Below, piece by piece: positions 7,803-16,473 of a DNA stretch of 64,000 nucleotides. The notes under the pieces are model-generated. The model searched no databases, was not told the DNA's origin, and worked only from the letters and a program-made list of their open reading frames with translations. Location: positions 62,001 to 126,000 of the forward strand of contig NZ_CP027231.1 of NCBI RefSeq assembly GCF_002998435.1, in the 5' to 3' direction. The DNA is from Bacteroides zoogleoformans. Lineage in GTDB: Bacteria > Bacteroidota > Bacteroidia > Bacteroidales > Bacteroidaceae. Every line of letters begins with the position of its first letter. The first letter of the stretch is position 1. The position numbers and the translations under genes were made by a program.

Positions 7803-9117
7803 GGCTCTTCCGACATTTCGAGTGATGGTATGTTAAAGAAGAAAACCGCTGAACAAATTGTATATTTGAATAACCACAAACAAATGTACATTTATGAACA
7901 GCAGTTTTCTATATCATGCGTGGGGGCTATACAATCACAAATGCACCCGTGAGGAATACAAAGGTAATACAATTATTCTGCATGTTGAAGCAAAAGAACG
8001 TCAAAATGAGTGTCCCAAGTGCGGATGCCGCCATTTGGTGAAGAATGGTTACCGTATGCGTGACTTTATCGGTCTTCCTGTTGGCGGCAAAAAGGTGATA
8101 GTCCGCATGAAAGTACAACGCTACAAGTGTAAGAACAAGGATTGTGATTACGACCGCCAAGAGAATATCCCCTTCGCCACAGGCAATTGCAGCTACACCC
8201 ACCGTTTCGCAAGGTACGTGGTCGGATTGTTAAAGGCAATGACTTTGAAAGATGCGGCCAACCTGTTGGGAGTAACATGGGACACCATCAAAGACATACA
8301 TAGCCGGTATTTGGAATACCATTACACCCCTCCTTCGTTGGAGGGTGTGGATTGTATCGGCATAGACGAGTTCGCCGTAAGAAGAGGGCACATATACAAG
8401 ACAATAGTTGTCGACCTGAGGAGCGGACGTATCATATATGTTGGCGAAGGCAAAGGAGCTGATGCCTTGAACGGCTTTTGGAAAAGGGTAAAGCGAAAAG
8501 GCATTGACATCAAGTATGTTACCACAGACCTTTCTGCGGCATTCATTTCGTCCGTATATGAACATTGTCCCAATGCGCTTCATGTTTTTGACCATTTCCA
8601 CGTGGTCAAGCTCATGAACGAAAAGCTGGATGACATACGCAGAGTACAGTACAACATGGAAAAGGATATCAATAAGCGGAAGGTCCTCAAAGGCACGAGA
8701 TACCTCCTGTTAAGCAATGGTGAGGACATCTTTGACAAGGAATATAAAACGAGGCTTGACAATGCTCTGGACATGAACAAGCCTCTCTCGCAGGCATATT
8801 ACCTCAAGGAGCAGCTCCGGGAATTTTGGACACAGATCAACAAGGAAGAGGCGGAGAAAGTAATGCTGGATTGGGTAAACCAGGCTAAAGAGAGCGAAGT
8901 GCCACAGCTGATGAAAATGGCTGCAACCATTATGGCGCATCGAACGGGAATACTCGCATGGTACGACTGCCATATCTCTACCGGCAAAGTGGAGGGCATC
9001 AACAATAAGATAAAAGTAATGAAAAGGAATGCGTACGGATTCAGGGATGAACGATACTTTGAGCTTAGGCTTTATGCACTACACGACTGCCGTATCACTC
9101 GAAATGTCGGATGAGCC
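7803..9117 (+). mobile_element. ISL3-family insertion sequence with 8-bp target duplication
   Basis: 1315 bp, inserted in uraA. The ends are inverted repeats: GGCTCTTCCGACATTTCGAG at 7803 matches the reverse complement of the right end (GGCTCATCCGACATTTCGAG) with one mismatch in the first 24 bases. AATCTTAT is present directly on both sides (7795-7802 and 9118-9125), the 8-bp duplication expected for ISL3. The near-perfect duplication and rejoinable host frame suggest a recent insertion. Confidence 0.95.
7894..9114 (+). CDS. ISL3-family transposase
   Basis: 406 residues, full length for ISL3. The N-terminal zinc-finger has CPKCGCRHLVKNG (about 39-51) and CKNKDCDYDRQ. A helix-turn-helix follows (MTLKDAANLLGVTWDTIKDIH), then the DDE_Tnp_ISL3 catalytic domain with GIDEFAVRRGHIYKTIVVDL (first Asp), YVTTDLSAAF (second Asp) and GKVEGINNKIKVMKRNAYGF (Glu). 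The stop codon lies inside the right terminal repeat, as is common in compact IS elements. The gene is intact. Confidence 0.95.
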   Translation: MNSSFLYHAWGLYNHKCTREEYKGNTIILHVEAKERQNECPKCGCRHLVKNGYRMRDFIGLPVGGKKVIVRMKVQRYKCKNKDCDYDRQENIPFATGNCSYTHRFARYVVGLLKAMTLKDAANLLGVTWDTIKDIHSRYLEYHYTPPSLEGVDCIGIDEFAVRRGHIYKTIVVDLRSGRIIYVGEGKGADALNGFWKRVKRKGIDIKYVTTDLSAAFISSVYEHCPNALHVFDHFHVVKLMNEKLDDIRRVQYNMEKDINKRKVLKGTRYLLLSNGEDIFDKEYKTRLDNALDMNKPLSQAYYLKEQLREFWTQINKEEAEKVMLDWVNQAKESEVPQLMKMAATIMAHRTGILAWYDCHISTGKVEGINNKIKVMKRNAYGFRDERYFELRLYALHDCRITRNVG

Positions 9118-9344
9118 AATCTTATTCAGCATAAGGTGGATATGAACGAGACGCGAAACGTGATAATCATTTCCGTAACGCTGACCATGGGAATCGGTGG
9201 TGCCGTATTGTCGGCGGATAATTTTGCTTTGTCGGGTATAGGACTTTCGGCCATTGTCGGAGTACTGCTTAATTTACTCCTGCCGAAAGCAAAAAACGGA
9301 AAAGAGGTGGAACAGAAATAGCACAGACCGGTTTGTGGGAAGGG

Positions 9345-9375
9345 AACAATGAAACTAAGAAGCGGTTTCATTGTT
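9345..9375 (+). terminator. Stem-loop after uraA
   Basis: AACAATGAAAC (9345-9355) and GTTTCATTGTT (9365-9375) form a perfect 11-bp stem 24 bases after the uraA stop. No long U-run follows, so it may act as a 3' stabiliser rather than a strong terminator. Confidence 0.5.
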
Positions 9376-9385
9376 AACGTATCTG

Positions 9386-9477
9386 CTCCGCATCACCTCC
9401 GTATTTGCTCCGTATATCCTCCGTATCACCTCCGTATCATCTCCGTATATCCTCCGTTCCTATAGATACGGAGCAGA
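9386..9477. repeat. Helically phased array, 11-bp period (CTCCGTAT)
   Basis: CTCCG starts at 9386, 9397, 9408, 9419, 9430, 9441 and 9452: seven copies exactly 11 bases apart, most extended to CTCCGTAT. The array is closed by an inverted copy, GATACGGAGCAGA at about 9465-9477, pairing with TCTGCTCCGCATC at 9382-9394. The interval 9322-9821 between uraA and glutamate dehydrogenase otherwise holds the stem-loop at 9345, AT-rich sequence and a TATATTTG box at 9741-9748 that may be the -7 element of the next gene. Confidence 0.88.
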
Positions 9478-9821
9478 CACGGCGTTGACACGGAGATGAT
9501 AAGATGCGAAAGCGGAAATAGCCGGGATGTAATCGGTTTTCACCTGAAACATGCTTGATAATTGTTCCGAATGAAGTTTAAACTGGCTTTAAAAACGTTT
9601 TTAATGTAATGAGGAGTGATATGTGGGGCCCATATGCCTGTTTATGAAGCCAAATTCAATTTAGATAGCCTGTTCTTGACATTTTATTATTATTCCATTA
9701 AAAAAATACGATATTTCTTAGGTTGCTTGAAAAAAATTCCTATATTTGCACTGTTCTTAGTTGACATTTTGTTTTAAAACCATAAGAGTTAACAAGGTAA
9801 TAACCTATAAAACGTAATATT

Positions 9822-11159
9822 ATGAATATCGAACGTATCATGGCCTCTTTAGAGGCGAAGCATCCCGGCGAGTCTGAGTATCTTCAAGCCGTAAAGGAAG
9901 TTCTTCTTTCCATCGAAGATATCTATAACCAACATCCTGAGTTTGAGAAAGCAAAAATCATAGAGCGTCTGGTTGAGCCTGATCGTATTTTTACTTTCCG
10001 TGTGACTTGGGTGGATGATAAGGGTGAAGTTCAGACCAATCTGGGCTATCGCGTACAGTTCAATAATGCCATTGGCCCTTACAAGGGCGGTATTCGTTTC
10101 CATGCATCCGTAAATCCGTCTATCCTTAAGTTCTTGGGCTTTGAACAAACCTTTAAGAATGCATTGACCACATTGCCTATGGGTGGCGGTAAGGGCGGTT
10201 CCGACTTCTCTCCACGCGGCAAGAGTGATGCTGAAGTCATGCGTTTCTGCCAAGCGTTTATGCTGGAGTTGTGGCGCCATTTGGGTCCTGATATGGATGT
10301 TCCTGCCGGTGACATCGGTGTAGGTGGCCGTGAGGTAGGCTATATGTTTGGCATGTATAAGAAGCTGACACGTGAATTTACAGGTACTTTCACCGGTAAG
10401 GGGTTGGAATTCGGAGGTTCGTTGATTCGTCCTGAAGCAACCGGTTTCGGTGGATTGTATTTTGTTCACCAGATGCTTGAGACTAAGGGAATTGATATAA
10501 AGGGAAAGACCGTGGCTATTTCCGGTTTCGGAAACGTGGCTTGGGGAGCTGCAACCAAGGCTACTCAGCTTGGGGCAAAGGTTGTCACCATTTCAGGACC
10601 CGACGGTTACATCTATGATCCGAATGGCATTAGTGGCGAAAAGATTGACTATATGCTGGAACTTCGTGCATCGGGCAATGACATTGTGGCTCCGTATGCC
10701 GACAAATTCTCCGGTTCTACTTTCGTTCCCGGCAAGCGTCCATGGGAAGTGAAAGCAGACATCGCTCTGCCTTGTGCCACTCAGAATGAGCTGAACGGTG
10801 AAGATGCACGGCATCTTATCGATAATAAAGTGATGTGTGTAGGTGAAATTTCCAATATGGGATGTACTCCCGAGGCCATCGACCTCTTCATTGAACATAA
10901 AATGATGTATGCACCGGGCAAGGCAGTGAATGCAGGTGGTGTGGCTACCAGTGGATTGGAAATGTCACAGAACGCCATGCACCTCAGCTGGAGTGCCGCC
11001 GAAGTGGACGAGAAACTCCATGCCATTATGCACGGCATACATGCTCAATGCGTAAAATATGGAACAGAGCCTGACGGCTACATCAACTACGTGAAAGGTG
11101 CAAACATTGCCGGTTTCATGAAGGTTGCACACGCCATGATGGGACAAGGAATTATCTAA
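9822..11159 (+). CDS. gdhA: Glutamate dehydrogenase (first of two copies)
   Basis: 445 residues, the usual length of hexameric bacterial glutamate dehydrogenases. It interconverts glutamate and 2-oxoglutarate plus ammonia. Glutamate-binding and catalytic blocks are visible: GPYKGGIRFHASV, PMGGGKGGSDFSPRGKSD (catalytic Lys) and DVPAGDIGVGGREVGYMFG. A Rossmann segment follows (VAISGFGNVAWGAA). Cofactor preference cannot be decided by eye. A closely similar paralogue of identical length lies at 48432-49769. The gene sits just upstream of the SusC/SusD cluster but ends in a strong terminator, so it is its own transcript. Confidence 0.95.
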   Translation: MNIERIMASLEAKHPGESEYLQAVKEVLLSIEDIYNQHPEFEKAKIIERLVEPDRIFTFRVTWVDDKGEVQTNLGYRVQFNNAIGPYKGGIRFHASVNPSILKFLGFEQTFKNALTTLPMGGGKGGSDFSPRGKSDAEVMRFCQAFMLELWRHLGPDMDVPAGDIGVGGREVGYMFGMYKKLTREFTGTFTGKGLEFGGSLIRPEATGFGGLYFVHQMLETKGIDIKGKTVAISGFGNVAWGAATKATQLGAKVVTISGPDGYIYDPNGISGEKIDYMLELRASGNDIVAPYADKFSGSTFVPGKRPWEVKADIALPCATQNELNGEDARHLIDNKVMCVGEISNMGCTPEAIDLFIEHKMMYAPGKAVNAGGVATSGLEMSQNAMHLSWSAAEVDEKLHAIMHGIHAQCVKYGTEPDGYINYVKGANIAGFMKVAHAMMGQGII

Positions 11160-11201
11160 GAGAGAAACTTTGTTTAGTTGTATTTGTATTTGTGGTTTAC
11201 T

Positions 11202-11240
11202 GCTGCCCTATGCCTGTGAAGGTATGGGGCAGCTTTTTTA
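11202..11240 (+). terminator. Intrinsic terminator after glutamate dehydrogenase
   Basis: GCTGCCCTATGCC (11202-11214), a six-base loop, GGTATGGGGCAGC (11221-11233), then TTTTTT. This is a textbook Rho-independent terminator. Confidence 0.9.
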
Positions 11241-11380
11241 GTAATATCGGAAGGGGGAGTGCCACTTCATTGTGAGGCTCTTTTTTATAATTCGTTGTCT
11301 TCCGTCTCAAAATGCTTGTAGGAAAGCATTTGAAGCATTGTTGTGTACGTTTTTGTACATATTCTGTATGATTATAGGGC

Positions 11381-11409
11381 TTGCCCTGCATCGTATATTT
11401 CTACTTTTG
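11381..11409 (+). promoter_or_regulatory. Promoter of the SusC/SusD operon
   Basis: TTG at 11381-11383, 18 bases, TACTTTTG at 11402-11409, then about 50 bases to the ATG at 11460. The rest of the 11160-11459 interval holds the terminator of the preceding gene and nothing else I can name. Confidence 0.6.
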
Positions 11410-11459
11410 CGCATAAATTTTGTTTTAATTGATTTTGTTAACAGTAAAAGTCAAATTGT

Positions 11460-14400
11460 ATGAAAAGACAGACGAAATTGAGTGGCGCAAAAAGGTGTAT
11501 CGGCTTATTGGTCTTGATATGCTGCTCTTTTGTGGTGCAGGCTCAAACATCGGTCACGGGAACGGTAGTCGATGAGGCCGGATTAGAGGTCATCGGCGCC
11601 AATGTAAAGGAGAAAGGTACGTCTAACGGTACTATCACCGATGTAGATGGGAAATTCAGGCTGCAAGTAAAAGATCTGCAAAAGTCCGTGTTGCAGGTTT
11701 CTTTTATCGGTTATGAATCTAAAGAAGTAAAGCTCAACGGACAGCGGAAAGTGAATGTGATTCTGAAAGAGGTTGCCAACGAACTTCAGGAAGTGACTGT
11801 AGTGGCCTACGGTACACAGAAGAAAGAAACGCTTACGGGAGCCATTTCGGCGTTGAATAACGAAGCGTTGGTGCGTTCTCCGAATGCCAGTGTGGCAAAT
11901 ACGCTGGCCGGACAAATCACGGGGCTTTCTTCCGTGCAGACAAGTGGACAGCCCGGTTTGGAAGACCCCAAGGTATATATCCGCGGAGTGGGGTCTTTGT
12001 CGGAAGCCGCTTCGTCTCCTCTTATATTGGTGGACGGTGTGGAACGCTCTTTTTTTCAGATGAATCCGAATGAGATAGAGAGTGTGACGGTGCTGAAAGA
12101 TGCTTCTGCTACGGCTGTTTTCGGGGTGAGAGGTGCCAACGGCGTTATTTTGGTCACTACCCGCAGAGGAAAAGAGGGAAAAACCAAGATTGCCGTCAAC
12201 TCTTCGGTGGGCATACAGATGCCTACGCGTGTACTGAAGATGGCCGACAGTTATACGTATGCCACGTTGCGCAATGAAATCATTACGAATGACAAACCGA
12301 ATGCCACCCCGGAAGATATGGTGTTCGACAGCTATTCCATCGAGCGCTTTAAGAAAAACGACGAACCGATTCTTTATCCCAATGTGGATTGGAGAAACTA
12401 TCTGCTGAATAAGGCATCGGTTCAGACGCAGCATGATGTCAACATTTCGGGTGGTACATCCGATGTGCGTTACTTCATCTCTCTGGGTTTTCTCTATCAG
12501 AATGGTCTGCTCAAGCAGTTCAAGGGGATGGACTACGACAATAATTATAAGTATAAAAGATATAATTATCGCGCCAATTTCGATTTTAATGCCACCAAAA
12601 CCACAACACTTAAAGTAGGTATAGGCGGGCGGGTAGGCAATCGGAACGAGCCGATGATTAGCGATAATGTGAATTCCATATGGACGTTAATCAATCAGTC
12701 GACCCCTTTCAGCAGTCCGGGCATTATCGATGGACAGCTGATTACTACACCCGAAGAGCGTTTCCAAAATAAAATCAATTTGGGAAACAGTGTTCTCCCC
12801 AAGGTGTACGGTACAGGCTATTTCACCGCCATCCAGAATACGATGAACCTTGACTTGCTGGTCAATCAGAAGCTGGATTTCATTACTAAAGGCCTCTCCA
12901 TCGAGGTGAAGGGTGCGTATAACACCGGCTATGGCTTCACCAAGCAACGGAAAGGGGAAGTGGAGCAGCATCTGCCGTTCTACCGCTCGTCGCTGGAACA
13001 TCCGAATATGGCTTATGATGCCCCCGATTTCAATAAAGAAGTGGTTTATAAAATAAAAGGAGAGAATAAAAGTCTGCAATATGACGAACGGACTTCACGC
13101 AGCAGGAACTGGTACATGGAAGGAAGTCTGCGCTACAATCACAAGTTTGGCTTGCACAACGTGGGTGGATTGTTATTGTATAACCAGAGCAAGAAGTATT
13201 ATCCTCAGCAGTGGGCCAGTATACCGTCGGCATACATTGGCTTGGTGGGGCGTCTGACCTATGACTATAAGTCGCGCTACATGGCTGAGTTCAACTTCGG
13301 CTATAACGGTTCCGAGAATTTTGCTCCCGGCAAGCGGTTCGGCGCTTTCCCCGCAGGGTCGGTGGGATATATCCTTTCGGAAGAGGCATTTATGAAGAAA
13401 CAGAAAGTGGTGGATTATTTGAAACTTCGCGCGTCTGTCGGGCTGGTGGGTAACGACCACTTAGGCAACAACCGCTTCTTGTATCTGCCCGATTCGTATA
13501 ATGTGAATCTTTCAGGCGTGGATGGCTGGAACAACAATAAATATGGGTTCAATTTTGGCTCCGATGGTAAAGGATACATAAAGGGAGCACTGGAAAACCG
13601 TTTGGGAAACCCCATGGTTACCTGGGAAAAGGCACTTAAACAGAACTATGGTATGGATGTTCATTTCTTGAAGAGCCGTTTGAAGTTATCGTTCGACTAT
13701 TTCCGGGAAGACCGCAAAGATATCTTGATTAATCGCAGAACGGTTCCTTTGCTTACCGGACTCACGTCGAGTGTGCTGCCGGCAGTCAATATGGGTAAGG
13801 TGAAAAACCAAGGCTATGAAATAGAGGTGAAATGGAACGATAAGGTGCGCGACTGGAGATATCGAATCAACGCCAACATGTCTTATTCCAAGAACAAAAT
13901 CGTTTTCCAAGACGAAGTGGAACCCAACTATCCTTATATGTGGCGTACGGGTAACCCGGTCGGCACGTTGTTCGGCTATCAGGCATCCGGATTTTATCTC
14001 CCCGAAGATTTCGACGCCAACGGAAAACTGTTAGAAGGAATGCCCGATCCGGGAGTTGCGGTGAAACCTGGCGACATCAAATACAAGGATTTGAACGGCG
14101 ACAAGAAAATCACGTCGGATGACCAAAGTGTCATCGGACATCCTACGCGCCCGGCCTATACGTTTGGTTTGAACTGTCAGGTGGATTATAAAGGTTTCTT
14201 CCTTACGATGAACTGGACCGGAACGGCGCAACGCTCGCTATTGCTCAACGATGCGTTCAGGGAGCCTTTCGGAAACGGTAAGATACGAGGACTGATGCAG
14301 TTTCATGCCGATACACGCTGGACGCCCGAGACGGCAGGAACCGCCACTACACCGCGATTCACCGAAACGAATGCTGTGTACAATATGCGCAATTCGTCGC

Positions 14401-14636
14401 TTTGGGTGCGAGACGCTTCGTATCTGAAATTGAAAAACATGACGATAGGCTATAACTTCACGGATAAGAAACTGCTGAAAAAACTGGGTATCCAACAATT
14501 GGGCATTCAGTTTACCGGATATAACCTGCTGACATTCGATAAGTTCGATATAATGGATCCGGAAGCCAGCCCCGATAATGCAGACTCCTATCCCATTATC
14601 AAAATATATAATGTAGGAATCAACTTAACTTTCTAA
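11460..14636 (+). CDS. SusC/RagA-family TonB-dependent outer membrane transporter (first pair)
   Basis: 1058 residues. A signal peptide (residues about 1-28, GLLVLICCSFVVQAQ) is followed by a CarboxypepD_reg-like domain (TSVTGTVVDEAGLEVIGANVKEKG, about 30-110), a plug domain (NTLAGQITGLSSVQTSGQPG, then ILVDGVERSFFQMNPNEIESVTVLKDASATAVFGVRGANGVILVTTRRG) and a large beta-barrel ending in INLTF. It imports a ligand captured by its SusD partner, using TonB energy. The following SusD gene starts 3 bases after the stop. No glycoside hydrolase or regulator lies nearby, so the ligand may be a peptide, as for RagAB, rather than a glycan (inference). Confidence 0.95.
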   Translation: MKRQTKLSGAKRCIGLLVLICCSFVVQAQTSVTGTVVDEAGLEVIGANVKEKGTSNGTITDVDGKFRLQVKDLQKSVLQVSFIGYESKEVKLNGQRKVNVILKEVANELQEVTVVAYGTQKKETLTGAISALNNEALVRSPNASVANTLAGQITGLSSVQTSGQPGLEDPKVYIRGVGSLSEAASSPLILVDGVERSFFQMNPNEIESVTVLKDASATAVFGVRGANGVILVTTRRGKEGKTKIAVNSSVGIQMPTRVLKMADSYTYATLRNEIITNDKPNATPEDMVFDSYSIERFKKNDEPILYPNVDWRNYLLNKASVQTQHDVNISGGTSDVRYFISLGFLYQNGLLKQFKGMDYDNNYKYKRYNYRANFDFNATKTTTLKVGIGGRVGNRNEPMISDNVNSIWTLINQSTPFSSPGIIDGQLITTPEERFQNKINLGNSVLPKVYGTGYFTAIQNTMNLDLLVNQKLDFITKGLSIEVKGAYNTGYGFTKQRKGEVEQHLPFYRSSLEHPNMAYDAPDFNKEVVYKIKGENKSLQYDERTSRSRNWYMEGSLRYNHKFGLHNVGGLLLYNQSKKYYPQQWASIPSAYIGLVGRLTYDYKSRYMAEFNFGYNGSENFAPGKRFGAFPAGSVGYILSEEAFMKKQKVVDYLKLRASVGLVGNDHLGNNRFLYLPDSYNVNLSGVDGWNNNKYGFNFGSDGKGYIKGALENRLGNPMVTWEKALKQNYGMDVHFLKSRLKLSFDYFREDRKDILINRRTVPLLTGLTSSVLPAVNMGKVKNQGYEIEVKWNDKVRDWRYRINANMSYSKNKIVFQDEVEPNYPYMWRTGNPVGTLFGYQASGFYLPEDFDANGKLLEGMPDPGVAVKPGDIKYKDLNGDKKITSDDQSVIGHPTRPAYTFGLNCQVDYKGFFLTMNWTGTAQRSLLLNDAFREPFGNGKIRGLMQFHADTRWTPETAGTATTPRFTETNAVYNMRNSSLWVRDASYLKLKNMTIGYNFTDKKLLKKLGIQQLGIQFTGYNLLTFDKFDIMDPEASPDNADSYPIIKIYNVGINLTF

Positions 14637-14638
14637 TT

Positions 14639-16444
14639 ATGAATACGATGAGAAACTATCGAGAATACATGGCTGCTCTCTCTTTGTTTTTGGGAGGCAT
14701 CTTTGCCGGATGCGAAGATATTAAATTCGGTGAAGCTTTTCTGGAAAAGCCTTTGAGCAATGAATATACCATCGATTCGGTTTTCAACAAGAAAATCTTT
14801 GCCGAGCAGGCTTTGGCGGAGGCCTATCACTCCTTACCCGATTTTCTGCCTTCACAAGGACGGATGGGATATGGTGTATTGGAAATATTGACCGATATAG
14901 GAGACTGGACCAAAAAAGGTGCTCCGAAGTTCTATACCGGTACGGTGGATGCCACCAATGATTTTCTGGAACATCTTCCTTATAGGCCGGACACGGATAA
15001 AAATACGAGAGGGGTAGGGCCCATATACGGACTTCGGCGGGCGTATATCTATCTGGAGAACGTGGATCGAGTGCCGGACATGTCAGATGAAGAAAAAGCC
15101 TTCGGTAAGGGTGAGGCCAAGATGATCATCGCTTACCATTATGTGCAGATGCTTCGCTACTACGGGGGTATGCCTTGGATTGATCATGCTTATACGGCAG
15201 GAGATGAGATGATGATGCCCCGTATGACCGTGCAGGAGACGGTGGAAAAGATTGTAGGATTGCTGGATGAAGCCGCCGCTCTTTTGCCATGGGAATGGAA
15301 AAACCATGCGGACGACGACGGACGTATGACGGCCGCTGCCGCTCTGGCTTTAAAGTCGAGGGTGCTGCAATTTGCGGCCAGTCCGCTGTTCAATGCCGAA
15401 AAACCATATAAAGAGGGAGAAGCCGCATCGGCACATCTCGTATGGTATGGCAACTATTCGTCCGAGAGGTGGCAGAAAGCGCTGGATGCCGGATTGTCTT
15501 TTCTGCGTGAAAACAATAAACACGGTGGCATTTATCGGCTGGTGAATACCGGAAATCCCCGTGAAGACTTTGTGGCCGGATATTTCAAGCGCAACAACCA
15601 TGAGACGTTGATTTCTTCGAGACGTTTCACCACCTATATGATAGGTAAGACGCCTTTTGCACAAATACGCTACGGAGTGGCCTCGCCCACATTGAATTAC
15701 GTAGATATGTTTCAGATGAATGACGGTACGGAGTTTGACTGGAACAATCCCGACCATAAGAAGAATCCTTTCTTTGATGCTTCGGGCCATCCGCGACGGG
15801 ACATTCGCCTGTATGAAACGGTTGCCGTGACGGGAGATAAATTCAGAGGGCAACAGAAGGTGGAGATTTATGAAGGAACCCAACAGTATCCTTATAAGAG
15901 CGGGCGCATGAGCTATAATGGCTTCGCGATGCGTAAGTTCATCCGCAATTTCAATGAAGAGGTAAACGGTGAACCTTATATCTGTCCGTTGCTGCGCTTG
16001 CCGGAAGTCTACCTGAATATGGCGGAGGCCATGAACGAGTTGGGTAAGGCCAACGTTGCCGATGAGTTCGGGCATACGGCTTATGATTATGTGAACTTGG
16101 TGAGGTCGCGGGCCGGAATGCCGCCTCTGACGGCTGCCACAACCCGGCAGGGAGAGCCGTTGCGCGAGGCCATATTGCGCGAAAGGGCTTTGGAATTCGG
16201 TTATGAGGAGGTTCGGTATTTCGACCTTGTGCGCTGGAAACGTTCGGATTTGTTCACCAAACCCCTGTCTCGTCTGATTATAAAGAAAGCGGGGAAGAAT
16301 TATACTTATAAGGTATCCACTGCGATGGCCGAACAGCGGAAACACGTCAGACCGGACAGGTGGGACGAAAAGTATTTCTTGCTGCCTTTGCCCATTTCCG
16401 AGATTAATAAGAAATATGGATTGACGCAAAATCCCGGCTGGTGA
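14639..16444 (+). CDS. SusD/RagB-family lipoprotein (first pair)
   Basis: 601 residues. A lipoprotein signal ends at the lipobox GIFAGC, so the mature protein starts at the Cys at about position 25 and sits on the cell surface. SusD-like N-terminal and RagB/SusD C-terminal domains follow, with the TPR-like helices (KGEAKMIIAYHYVQMLRYYGGMPWI, about 155-180) and the C-terminal RERALEFGYEEVRYFDLVRWKR block. It caps the SusC barrel of the preceding gene and captures ligand. The 3-base gap supports co-translation. Confidence 0.94.
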   Translation: MNTMRNYREYMAALSLFLGGIFAGCEDIKFGEAFLEKPLSNEYTIDSVFNKKIFAEQALAEAYHSLPDFLPSQGRMGYGVLEILTDIGDWTKKGAPKFYTGTVDATNDFLEHLPYRPDTDKNTRGVGPIYGLRRAYIYLENVDRVPDMSDEEKAFGKGEAKMIIAYHYVQMLRYYGGMPWIDHAYTAGDEMMMPRMTVQETVEKIVGLLDEAAALLPWEWKNHADDDGRMTAAAALALKSRVLQFAASPLFNAEKPYKEGEAASAHLVWYGNYSSERWQKALDAGLSFLRENNKHGGIYRLVNTGNPREDFVAGYFKRNNHETLISSRRFTTYMIGKTPFAQIRYGVASPTLNYVDMFQMNDGTEFDWNNPDHKKNPFFDASGHPRRDIRLYETVAVTGDKFRGQQKVEIYEGTQQYPYKSGRMSYNGFAMRKFIRNFNEEVNGEPYICPLLRLPEVYLNMAEAMNELGKANVADEFGHTAYDYVNLVRSRAGMPPLTAATTRQGEPLREAILRERALEFGYEEVRYFDLVRWKRSDLFTKPLSRLIIKKAGKNYTYKVSTAMAEQRKHVRPDRWDEKYFLLPLPISEINKKYGLTQNPGW

Positions 16445-16473
16445 TAAGCCTGACTTTTAAATAGAAACCAAGT

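Larger units (their letters stand above)
6784..9321 (+). pseudogene. uraA: Uracil/xanthine permease gene (uraA) split by an ISL3 element
   Basis: A nucleobase:cation symporter-2 family permease with about 12-14 membrane segments. The first part (6784-7802) encodes residues 1 to about 340, including GSSFAFIAPI, PVVIGPVIILIGLSL and the IEHIGDVYVVS and GGPPETTYSE signatures. The frame then runs into the insertion sequence and stops at 7834-7836 after about 10 foreign residues. The tail resumes at 9126 after the element. Removing the IS and one 8-bp duplicate restores a single frame (GVQNLIQHKVDMNETRN) of 404 residues. The lost part is the last membrane region, so the truncated product is probably inactive. 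Uracil salvage by this route is presumably lost unless the IS excises. Confidence 0.93.
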
